Position numbers and translations under genes: made by a program
The notes under the pieces: generated by a model
What the model saw: the letters and a program-made list of their open reading frames with translations, nothing else
The model's database searches: none
Told to the model about the DNA's origin: nothing
Shown here: positions 52,743 through 61,500 of the stretch, one piece after another
How the letters are laid out: the number at the start of each line of letters is the position of its first letter
Position numbering within the stretch: the stretch's first letter is position 1
Assembly: GCA_052035735.1 (NCBI GenBank)
Contig: JBPOHI010000010.1
Coordinates: 6,861 to 70,860 of the forward strand
Length of the DNA: 64,000 bases
Direction: 5' to 3'
DNA from: JAGPDF01 sp052035735
GTDB lineage: Bacteria > Acidobacteriota > Thermoanaerobaculia > Multivoradales > JAGPDF01

Positions 52743-53246
52743 TCAAGTTGGGGAAGGGAAGATTCCGAACAGGGAAATAATGAAGTTGACGCAGAGGTAA
52801 GGCTGAAGATTCGTGTGCGGCTGACTTCCGCCAACGGAGGTCATCGAGGTGGAAGCCAGACTCACGTTCGGAGTGTCCTCAATGTAGAGGTCGGCCGATG
52901 TGGACTGAGCGACGACGTTGTTCGTGGGGGCGGACTGGTTGGCGGGGCTGAGCGCGGCGAGCATCGGGTGCGAATGCGCCGCGATCTGGGGCACGGTAAG
53001 GGTGATCTCCTCGGCTCCGCCGGTATCCGCAAGAACGAAACCCAATCCAAAGTGGATCGGCACCCGACCCCTGAGGTCGGGAAGGGCGAAGGTGCTCTCG
53101 CCGTCGCCGCCGTAGGTCGTGCCGATTAGCTGAAAGAGAGTCTCGTTCTCGGAAATCGGAAGCAGCTGCCCCTCGCAGAACATCCAACCTGCGGGAGCGA
53201 AGTTCCCGCCAAACATCCGAACTTCACCAACGTAGGGTTGAGCCAT
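52743..53246 (-). CDS. Phage-tail-collar domain protein, second copy
   Basis: 167 residues from ATG 53246. YVGEVRMFGGNFAPAGWMFC, EGQLLPISENETLFQLIGTT and FALPDLRGRVPIHFGLG correspond to the other copies; the tail ends LFGIFPSPT. Its DNA is visibly less GC-rich (about 60-65 % in two counted lines) than neighbouring genes, hinting at separate origin or different constraint. Between copies one and three, separated by 7 and 10 bp. Confidence 0.87.
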   Translation of the reverse strand: MAQPYVGEVRMFGGNFAPAGWMFCEGQLLPISENETLFQLIGTTYGGDGESTFALPDLRGRVPIHFGLGFVLADTGGAEEITLTVPQIAAHSHPMLAALSPANQSAPTNNVVAQSTSADLYIEDTPNVSLASTSMTSVGGSQPHTNLQPYLCVNFIISLFGIFPSPT

Positions 53247-53253
53247 GGCGACC

Positions 53254-53754
53254 TCAGGTGGGGGAAGGGAAGATGCCCTGGAGGGCGATACAGAAACACA
53301 GCGTGAGAAAGGGCTGCATGTTGAGATGAGCCTGACTGCCGCCGACATTGGTGATGGTCGCGGGTTGGAGGCTCACGAGGCTGACGGGCGACGAGTAGAG
53401 CTGGCTGGGGCTGTCGGCGAGAACCCCGGATAACGGGACGGGCGTGTTGCCGCTGTCGGTGGAGCCAACGAGCCCGTGCGTGTGCGTGGGAAGCTCGGCG
53501 ATCGAAAGCGTGTGCGCCTGCTCACCGCCGCGCTCCCCCAGCGTGTGGCTCGACCCGACGTGGAGAGGCGCCCGCCCTTGGAGGTCCGGCAGGGCGAAGT
53601 TGACCCGCCCGTCGCCGCCGAACGTGGTGCCCAGCAACGAGAACAGCCCCTGATTCTGATTGATGGGGAGCAACTGTCCGTTGCACAACGCCCAGCCCCG
53701 CGGAGCCCAGCTGAAGCTCATGATCCGGATCTCGGCGAGAAACGGCTCTGCCAT
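53254..53754 (-). CDS. Phage-tail-collar domain protein, first copy
   Basis: 166 residues. FLAEIRIMSFSWAPRGWALC, NGQLLPINQNQGLFSLLGTT, FALPDLQGRAPLHVGSSHTL and IAELPTHTHGLVGSTDSG (the H-x-H collar metal-type motif) are typical of Tail_Collar proteins such as microcystin-dependent protein MdpB; ends ALQGIFPSPT. Starts 27 bp after the beta-helix gene with AGGAGGACTCC as ribosome binding site. First of three paralogues, probably forming a heteromeric, trimeric-tip-like assembly (inference). Confidence 0.87.
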   Translation of the reverse strand: MAEPFLAEIRIMSFSWAPRGWALCNGQLLPINQNQGLFSLLGTTFGGDGRVNFALPDLQGRAPLHVGSSHTLGERGGEQAHTLSIAELPTHTHGLVGSTDSGNTPVPLSGVLADSPSQLYSSPVSLVSLQPATITNVGGSQAHLNMQPFLTLCFCIALQGIFPSPT

Positions 53755-53781
53755 GGAGTCCTCCTTCCCGTATGTCGAATC

Positions 53782-56700
53782 TTACGGCATCGGGCACTCG
53801 GCGGTCGTGCCGAAGCCCGTCCCTGCGTGATCGGCGCTGGTCGTCGCACCGCTGTTGTTCGTGGCAAGGAAGGTCTGCACGGCGGCGTCGTTGGCTGCGG
53901 CCCCTGTGTAATCCTCGAGAGTATAGGTCGTTCCAGGGAAACGCTGGCGGACCCGGACGCCGAACACCCCTACCACCGTCGTCGAGGTGTTGCCCCGGAT
54001 GTCGGCGCAAACGGTCGTAGTGTCGGTCGAAACCGCGCCCGCGTCGGCGCGGATCCCGTCGGCGGACAGCGGGTCGGTCAGCGAGATCGTGTTGTTGGCG
54101 ATCGTCGCGTTGATCCGGCTGTTGCCGTCCCGGGCGATCACCTCGACACCGCGATTGCCCACCTGCGAGATGTTGTTCGCCTCGATCAGGACGGTCAGGA
54201 CGTTCGACCCGTCCCCGTCGCTGCCGTTGCTCGTCACCCGGATCCCGGGGCCCGTCGCAGAGTTCGCATTGGTGATGACGTTGCTCACGACCGAGCCGGA
54301 GAGCGGTCCGCCGCCTCCCGCCGCAAGGTTGATGTTGATGGGAGAGGCCAGGCCCGGTGACGAATTGAAGGTGCCTCGCTGCACGTCGAAGTTCATCGCG
54401 CCGATACCGCCGTTGGCGATGTTGACGCCGATGTTGTTGTTCGCAAATGTTCCGCCGCTTCCGGCTACTCCCGTGGCACCGACCTCCAGGTCGGCGGTTC
54501 CGGTCCAGTCGGGCGTGGCGGTGAGCTGGATGCCGTTGGCCCGATTGCCGGTGAATGTGGAGGTCGTGATGTCGGCGGTGAGGCTCGCCGTTCCTTCCAG
54601 CCGGAACTCCAGGCCGTTGTTGCCCGGCGAAGCGACCGAAGTGTCCCGGATCGTCGTTCCCGTCATGGTGAACTGCGAGACGGTCCCGCTCCGGTTGGCG
54701 ATCTTGAAGTTGTTCTCGAAGCCGTCCTCGATCAGGCAGTTGGTGATCGTGACTACGCCCGTCAGTCCGTTGATTCCGCCGACACCCTCGGTGCCGAAGT
54801 AGATCGAGCTCTCGTCGGTGCCGGCGTCGTCTCCGTTCTTCGAGGCCGAATTGATCGTGGTGTTGGTCAGGGTGAAGCCGTCGACGCTGTGTCCGCGAAT
54901 GCCGAAGTTCTGGAAGTCGTTGAGCTGCATCCAGGAGAAGGACGGGCTCGTCGTGCCGTTCAAGTAGATCCCGATGCCCGCCGTGGTACTGCCGTTCGCG
55001 CCCGTCTTGTTCGCGATCGTTCCGCCCGAGGCCGCGGAACCTGTGCCGGTGACGGAGAGTCCGCCGCTCGCGCCGGTCGAAACGAGCGAGATACCGACGT
55101 TGGCGCCGCTACCGGACGAGATGCTCTGGAAGGTCATTCCCGCGGCGCCGATGCTGGAACTGGCGACATTCAGCGCGCTCCCGCTGGTTGAGTTGATCGT
55201 GTTGAGCGCGCCCTGCACGGTGATCGCCGCCGCGCCGCCGGTGGCGTTGAAGCCGGTGCCGGAGGTGGTGTCGATGTCGAGGCCGCCGCCGGTGAAGTTG
55301 ATGGTCGCGCCGGTGTTGGAGGCGAGGGTGACGGCGGTGTCGGCGCCGGTATTCAGCGTCTTGGTCGCGCCGGAGAAGTTGATCGTTCCGCCGGTGTTGG
55401 AGGCGACGTTGATGCCGTTGCCGGCGGAGGTGCTCGAGAGGTTTCCGGAGAGCGTCACGGTGCCACCGGTGCGACCGGTGATCTCGACCAGGAGCGCGTT
55501 CGCGGTACAGGTGATCGGACCGGCATAGGTCACGTTGCCCGCACCGCCGTTGAGGTCGAAGCAGGTCCCGCCAGCGCCCGTGATGCTGCCGCCGTTGGCG
55601 GTGAACGAGCCGGTGACGGTGTCGAGGTTCACGCCCTTGCCGGTGCTGTTGGTCGAGGAGACGGTGGCGAAAGTCGCTCCGCTGTCGAGAATGGTGCTGC
55701 CGATGTCGACCGCGGCGCCGCCGGTGGCGACGATCGAGTTCGACGCGCCGCCGATCTTGAGAGTCCCGGAGGTGTTGGCGTTGAGGCCGACTCCGTCGGC
55801 GACGATCGTCAGGCTGTCGAAGGTGAGGCTCGCGCCGGCGTTGGTGAGCAGGGACACCGCAGTGGCGCTTGGTGCGGAGCCGATCGCCGAGTCGGTGATC
55901 GTCGTGTTGCCGAAGTCGGCCACCAGACCGGGCGACGTGGTGACGTAGAGGCCCCGGGTGGTCGGATTGGTCAGAGTGGTCGTCGTGGCGGTCAGGTTGC
56001 CGGCGATGGTCACCAAGGACAGGCCGTTCTGGCCCGCAGAGCCGGTCGAGGAGAGCGTTCCGAAGGTGGCGTCGAGCGTCCCCGACTGCAGGGCGAGCGC
56101 CGGACCGCCGCTGCCGGTCACGTTGACGTCCGAGACCGTGAGCGTGCCGAAGTTCGCGCTGAGGATTCCGACAGAGGAGGTGGCCGTCACGTCCAATCCG
56201 CGGACGGTGTTGTTGAGCGCGACATCCAGGCCGACGCCCGCGGCGTTGGTGATCTGCGGCCGGTTCCCCACCGGGACGATCGTGGTGCCGTCGAGAACGA
56301 GGCCCGCGGCCTCTCCGAGGAGCGTCTGATCCGCTTCGAGAACAAGGCCGTCGGCGTACGGCGTGCCGTCGTCGTCGTAGACGAAAATGATGTCGCCCGG
56401 CTGGTCGGGGTCGGAGCCGCTGTTGACCGAAGAGAGGAGCTGGAACGGATCGGCCAGTGTCCCGAGGTGCGGCGGCGTGGTGTTCGAGTCGTCGACAAAC
56501 CAGACCACGCCTTCGAGGGCGATGTTCGCCGTCGCGGTCGAGGTGTTGCCGTTGTCGTCCACCACCGTGTAGCTGAAGCTGTCGACGCCCGCGAAGCCCG
56601 CCGGTGGGTTGTAGGTGAACTCGCCGGTCGCTGCGGAGACCAGGGAGAGCGTCCCGCCCTGGGCGGAGGTCGCCGGGAAGGTCCCGCTCTGCACCGTCAG

Positions 56701-58425
56701 CGTGTCGCCGTCGGCGTCCTCGTCGTTGTCGAGGAGATAGGGCCTTGCGGCGGTGCCGTCGGTCGCGAAGCTGACGTTGCCGAACCAGCCGTACTGGTCG
56801 TTGTGCGCCAGCGGCGTCGAGGAGACCGAGCCGGCGACCAGCGTCGTGTTGGCATCGACGGTGTCGGTAAGGTCGACCGCGAGCGCTTCGTTGCCGCTGT
56901 TGGTGACCGTCACCGTGTAGCGCACGCGATCGCCCGGATCGACCCGGGTGTCGCTGTCGGTGTCGACGATCTGGAGGTCCACCTTGGTGGCGGCGACGGC
57001 CGCCGGAGTCGTGGTGACCTCGTTCAGCGTCGCGGTCCCCTCGCCGCTGCGCAGCGTCATCTCGATCGCGCCGACGCTCGAGAAGACCGCGCCGGTGCCG
57101 CCGGCGACGCGGAACTCGGTGAAGGGAATGGAGACGCTCTGCGCGGCGCCCACGGCGACTCGCCGCACGGCGCGCGAGAAGTTCGTTCCGTCGTCGTACA
57201 CCGTGATCTCGAGCTCGGTCACCACCGTCGTCGAGGTGAAATCGAGCCGGAAGCCCGAGGCGTTGCTGGCGGTGAGATCGACGCCGCCGAGGCCGGTGGG
57301 CGAGAGGACGGCGGCATTCGTGTCGCCGTCCCAGGAGACCACGACCTCGCCGCGCGAGTCGGGCGTCGTGGCGGTGACTAGGAGTACCAGGTTGCCTCCC
57401 GTGACGGAGGCCCTGGTCGGTCCGGCTCCGAGAAGAAGGTCCGGAACGAGGCCGCGGCGGGTACCGAGGATGTCGGCACCGCCGGTCACCGACGAACCGG
57501 TCCCGGGGGGGTCGTCGACCGCCGCCTGGTTGGTGGTGAAGCTGTCGATCGTCACCGCGCCCGCGGGTGCGGCCAGCGCCAGCAGCAGGAGGGCGAGTGC
57601 GGCAGTGGCCCCGCGGCGGCGAAGAATCAGCCCGCCGGCGGAAAGCAGAACGAGCGCCAGGGCGGCGAGGCCCCAGCCGCCCAGCGTCGGAATCTCGGTC
57701 ACCGGTTGCGGCGTGCCGAAGGCGCGGATCATGAAGTTGCCGCCGCCGGGAAGAAAGGTATCGACGAGGGCGAGCGTCTGGTCCGGTACGGGGACCAGCA
57801 CCGGCGGATCCGGCGGATCGGAGCTCCACGCAGCGACCCAGGAGCGGCTCTGCGTCGTCGTGGTATCGAGCGCCGCCGGGACGGTGGGCGGAGTCACGCC
57901 GCTGACGATGAAGCGCGGCACGACTCCAACCAGAAGGTCGCTGCCGGCCGGGATGGTCGGCGAGCCTGGCACGGCGTAGATCGAGAAGGTGTTGTCGTCC
58001 GCCGCTTGGATGGTGGCGGCGAAACTGCTCAACAGGTTCGCACCGTTGGTCGGGTCGCCGTCCGGATCCTCGTAGACCGCGATCTGGACCGCGCCGCCCG
58101 CGGCCATGTTGGGACCGGACGGAAAGAGGACCCAGACCTCGTCGAGGTGGAAGCCGGCCGCCGGCGAGAAGCGATTGAACCAGAGGAACTGGCGCGCGGT
58201 CTGGCCCGCCACCCCGAAGGCACCGTCGGAGGTGTCGTCATCGAGCACCAACTGGACGGGATAGGTCGAAGCGGGCGGAAGGGGCGGCACCGCCTCCGTG
58301 ACCTCCTTGGCCGGATGCCACTCCCAGGAAACGGCCGGAGTCTGCGTCTGGGCCTCCGCCGCGGCGACGGCCATGCCGGCGACCGCGAACGCGACGAGCG
58401 CTCGATGCTGCGCGATGATCTTCAT
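53782..58425 (-). CDS. Giant secreted beta-helix protein with internal IPTL-CTERM signal
   Basis: 1547 residues. Signal peptide 1-25 (ends AAAEA); an N-terminal ~220-residue beta domain; then IPTLGGWGLAALALVLLSAG at 245-264 plus LILRRR, a complete IPTL-CTERM sorting tail. Such tails normally end the protein, yet the frame continues into a second hydrophobic signal-like segment (271-290, ending PAGA), a beta domain, a DUF11-like piece near 481-540, a cadherin/Ig-like domain (540-640) and a long parallel beta-helix region (641-1547) rich in T, S, G and N. The gene may be two fused proteins. Start ATG 58425 has AGGACCGGAAGG. Cotranscription with the collar genes is likely (27-bp gap). Confidence 0.8.
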   Translation of the reverse strand: MKIIAQHRALVAFAVAGMAVAAAEAQTQTPAVSWEWHPAKEVTEAVPPLPPASTYPVQLVLDDDTSDGAFGVAGQTARQFLWFNRFSPAAGFHLDEVWVLFPSGPNMAAGGAVQIAVYEDPDGDPTNGANLLSSFAATIQAADDNTFSIYAVPGSPTIPAGSDLLVGVVPRFIVSGVTPPTVPAALDTTTTQSRSWVAAWSSDPPDPPVLVPVPDQTLALVDTFLPGGGNFMIRAFGTPQPVTEIPTLGGWGLAALALVLLSAGGLILRRRGATAALALLLLALAAPAGAVTIDSFTTNQAAVDDPPGTGSSVTGGADILGTRRGLVPDLLLGAGPTRASVTGGNLVLLVTATTPDSRGEVVVSWDGDTNAAVLSPTGLGGVDLTASNASGFRLDFTSTTVVTELEITVYDDGTNFSRAVRRVAVGAAQSVSIPFTEFRVAGGTGAVFSSVGAIEMTLRSGEGTATLNEVTTTPAAVAATKVDLQIVDTDSDTRVDPGDRVRYTVTVTNSGNEALAVDLTDTVDANTTLVAGSVSSTPLAHNDQYGWFGNVSFATDGTAARPYLLDNDEDADGDTLTVQSGTFPATSAQGGTLSLVSAATGEFTYNPPAGFAGVDSFSYTVVDDNGNTSTATANIALEGVVWFVDDSNTTPPHLGTLADPFQLLSSVNSGSDPDQPGDIIFVYDDDGTPYADGLVLEADQTLLGEAAGLVLDGTTIVPVGNRPQITNAAGVGLDVALNNTVRGLDVTATSSVGILSANFGTLTVSDVNVTGSGGPALALQSGTLDATFGTLSSTGSAGQNGLSLVTIAGNLTATTTTLTNPTTRGLYVTTSPGLVADFGNTTITDSAIGSAPSATAVSLLTNAGASLTFDSLTIVADGVGLNANTSGTLKIGGASNSIVATGGAAVDIGSTILDSGATFATVSSTNSTGKGVNLDTVTGSFTANGGSITGAGGTCFDLNGGAGNVTYAGPITCTANALLVEITGRTGGTVTLSGNLSSTSAGNGINVASNTGGTINFSGATKTLNTGADTAVTLASNTGATINFTGGGLDIDTTSGTGFNATGGAAAITVQGALNTINSTSGSALNVASSSIGAAGMTFQSISSGSGANVGISLVSTGASGGLSVTGTGSAASGGTIANKTGANGSTTAGIGIYLNGTTSPSFSWMQLNDFQNFGIRGHSVDGFTLTNTTINSASKNGDDAGTDESSIYFGTEGVGGINGLTGVVTITNCLIEDGFENNFKIANRSGTVSQFTMTGTTIRDTSVASPGNNGLEFRLEGTASLTADITTSTFTGNRANGIQLTATPDWTGTADLEVGATGVAGSGGTFANNNIGVNIANGGIGAMNFDVQRGTFNSSPGLASPININLAAGGGGPLSGSVVSNVITNANSATGPGIRVTSNGSDGDGSNVLTVLIEANNISQVGNRGVEVIARDGNSRINATIANNTISLTDPLSADGIRADAGAVSTDTTTVCADIRGNTSTTVVGVFGVRVRQRFPGTTYTLEDYTGAAANDAAVQTFLATNNSGATTSADHAGTGFGTTAECPMP

Positions 58426-58478
58426 GCCTTCCGGTCCTCTCTCGAATCGTCCTGCCCGTCATTTCTCGCGGCGCGCCT

Positions 58479-58508
58479 GGCCCCGCGGCGGAGCGCGCCC
58501 GCGGGGCC
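58479..58508 (-). terminator. Strong hairpin between the two giant surface protein genes
   Basis: GGCCCCGCGG (58479-58488) and CCGCGGGGCC (58499-58508) are a perfect 10-bp inverted repeat with a 10-base loop, 17 bases downstream of the giant DUF11 stop on the transcribed strand. No U-run follows. It should end or attenuate the DUF11 transcript before the beta-helix gene. Confidence 0.5.
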
Positions 58509-58525
58509 GCACGCGCCCGAACTGC

Positions 58526-61500
58526 TCAAGGTACGGTCGCCGACCAGGCCGACGTGTCGCCCGACTCGAAGCCGTCGGAGAACAGCCCGCCGGTGGCCAC
58601 GAAGCGGGTGGCGTCGAGCCAACCGTCGAAGCTCGCGCCGGTCGCGGTCTCGAAGCTGAAGTCGCAGCGCGCCGCGACCGCGCCCGCCGGCCGGCTGACC
58701 TCGGTGGCGAGGGTCAGCCAACTGCCGGCAGTGTCCGCGAGGGCCAGGGCCGAGGTCTGCACGCCGAGGCTGCCGCTGCACGCGGCGGCGCTGAAGAACT
58801 CGCAGCGGCGTGAGAAGCCGATGAAGGCTCCCGGTGCCGCCGCGAGTCGCACGCGCGCCTCGACATCGAACAGCGCCGCCGTCGGGATGTCGTAGCACTG
58901 CCAGAGCCGGAACGAGGTGTCGACGCCTGGCGCCAGGTTGGTGAAGTGCACCGCGCCCGAGTCGTCGGCGTCGTCGGCGTCGTCGCCGCCTGTCCACGAG
59001 ATTTCCGCCGGCGTCGCGGCGACGGCGTTCCAATCCGCCGCGTCGCAGTCGAAGTGGCCGTTGGCGAAGACGTTGCCCGGATCCGAGCGGAAGGCGCGGC
59101 GGAAGTCGCCGCCCGCGGTCGTGTCGGCGTCGCCGTCGAGGGCGTTGCCGGCGAGGTCGGTCAGGGCGTCACAGGCGAAGAGGCGGATCTGCGCCGAAGG
59201 CAGCGGCGCCGCCAACGAAAGCGTGGCGGTGTCGGTGCCGCCGTCGTAGCTCACTCCGGAGACGGCGAGAGCGACGTCGTCTCCGGCCGCGCCGCCGCAA
59301 CCGGTGGTCGCGAAATCGAAGTCCGGGCCGGCGGTGACGACGAGGTAGTTCGCCGGGTTGGTGACGTCGTCGGGATCGCTGTCGCCGACCGGGTTCTGCA
59401 TCGCCTCGTCGAAGGTCAGGCGGAGGCTGGTGATGGTCACGTTCGCCGTCTCGCACTCGGCGAGGGTGGCGTCACCGGTGCCAGCGATACTGTCGACGTT
59501 CGTCACCTGCGGCGGCACGGCGTCGAGCGTCGTGATCTCGGTGTCGGAGTCGTTGCCCGAAGCGGGATCCGGCGTCGTGCTGGTGACACTCGCGGTGTTC
59601 GAGATCGAAGTCGGCGGAGCCGGGTTGATCGAGACCGTGATGTTGCAAACTTCGGTGGCTCCTGCCGCGAGGTTGCCGATCGTCCAGCCCCACGGTGGCG
59701 TGTTCGCGCCGCCGCAGTCGTCGGAGACGTAAGTGACCTCGGCGGGCAGCGGATCGCTGACCGCGATGCCGGTGGCATCGGACGGCCCGAGGTTGGTGAC
59801 CGTCAGGGTGTAGATCAGATCCTGGCCTGCCGGCGGCGGATCGGCCGAGTCGTCCTTGGTGATCTGGATGTCGGCCGAGGGCTCGAGGGTGTCGGTATCA
59901 GTGGCGCTGTTGTTTCCAGGCGTCGGATCCGTCGTGCCGCCGGCCGCGGTGACCGTCGCGGTGTTGGCGAGCGTTCCGGTCGCCGAGGAGGCGATCGTGC
60001 CGGTGGCCGTGAAGGTCACGGAGCCGCCGGCGGGCAGATTGACCGTCTCGTTCAGATTGCCGGCGCCAGCCGCCGCGCAGCTTCCGCCTCCCCCTCCGAC
60101 GCAGGTCCAGGTGACGCCGCTGACGATCGCCGGGAAGGTGTCGGCGACCGTTGCCGCCGGGTTGTTCGAGGGGCCGGCATTCGACGCCGTGATGGTGTAG
60201 GTCACCGTCGTGCCGGGGACCTCGATGGCGCTGCCATCGGTCTTGGTGATCGCAAGATCGGACTCGACGCTCAAGGTGTCGGTGTCGGTGGCGCTGTTGT
60301 TGCCCGGGACCGGGTCGGTGGCCCCGGCGCCAGCGGCGACGGTCGCCGTGTTGCTGAGCGAACCCGTGGCCGCGGCCGAAATGTTGCCCGTGGCCGTGAA
60401 GGTGACGGAAGCCGCGCCGGCGGCGGGGAGGTCGACGAGGGCATTGATGTTGCCGCTGCCGGCCGCCGGGCAGATGCCGCCGTTGGCGCCGACGCAGGTC
60501 CAGGTCACACCGGTGACGATCGCCGGGAAGGTGTCCGCGACGGTCGCACCGACCGCGTCACTGGGGCCGGCGTTGGTCACCACGAGGGTGTAGGTGACGG
60601 GCGTGCCCGGAATCTCGGTCGTCGCACCGTCCGTCTTGGTGATGGCCAGATCCGTCTGCGGCGTCAGGGTGTCGGTGTCGGTGGCGCTGTTGTTGCCCGA
60701 CACCGGGTCGCCGGTCGCCGAAGAGATCGTCGCGGTGTTCGCCAGCGAGCCGGTGGCGCCGGCGGAGATCGTGCACGTCGCGGTGTAGGTCACCGTGCCG
60801 CCCAGAGGCAGCGTGATGCCGCTGTCGCTGAGATTGCCCGCCAGGGGGCCGGCGTCGTTGCCGGTCGCGCCGCCCGCGGCGACGCTCGTCGTCGAGCAAC
60901 CGGAGAGGATCCCCGCGAACGTGTCGGCGACGGTGACGCCGGAGGCGGCATCGGGACCGTTGTTGGAAGCGACGATCGTGTAGGTCACCGTCGTGCCGGG
61001 GACCTCGCTCGCGGCGCCGTCGGTCTTGGTGATGGCGACATCGGCCTCCGCCGCGGTCGCGACCGCGTGGTCCTCGACCTCGCCGTCGTTGGCGAGCCCG
61101 TTGAACGACAGGCCGCCGGCGGTCGCGAAGCGGAAGCGGGCGACCGTGTTCAGGTTCGTGGTCGCCGTCGCCGGCACCGGGAAGGAGAGGTTGTTCGCGC
61201 CCGCTGCGAGTCCCTGGTTGACGAAAATCGCATCGCCCGTGGTCGTCCAGTTGCCGTCACCATTGAAGTCGAGCCAGGCGTTGAGCACCCCCGGCGCGCT
61301 CGCGGTGACGGTGACCGAGGCGTTCTGGCCGCGGATGAGCAGGCTGGTGAAGGTGACGCCGTCCTCGTCGTCGCTGGTCGCGAGGTCATCGCCGTTGGCG
61401 CCGGCGGTCGGCTGGCCGTCGGCCTCGGTGTCGACGGTCGCCCCGAGCAGCAGGGCGCCGGGGACGACGATATGCCGCGCGCCGTTGCCGGCGAGGAGCG

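Noticed and set aside
50507..53754. Prophage, tailocin or extracellular contractile injection system
   Set aside because: Only collar-domain proteins are present; no sheath, tube, baseplate, capsid, terminase, integrase or lysis genes on either side.
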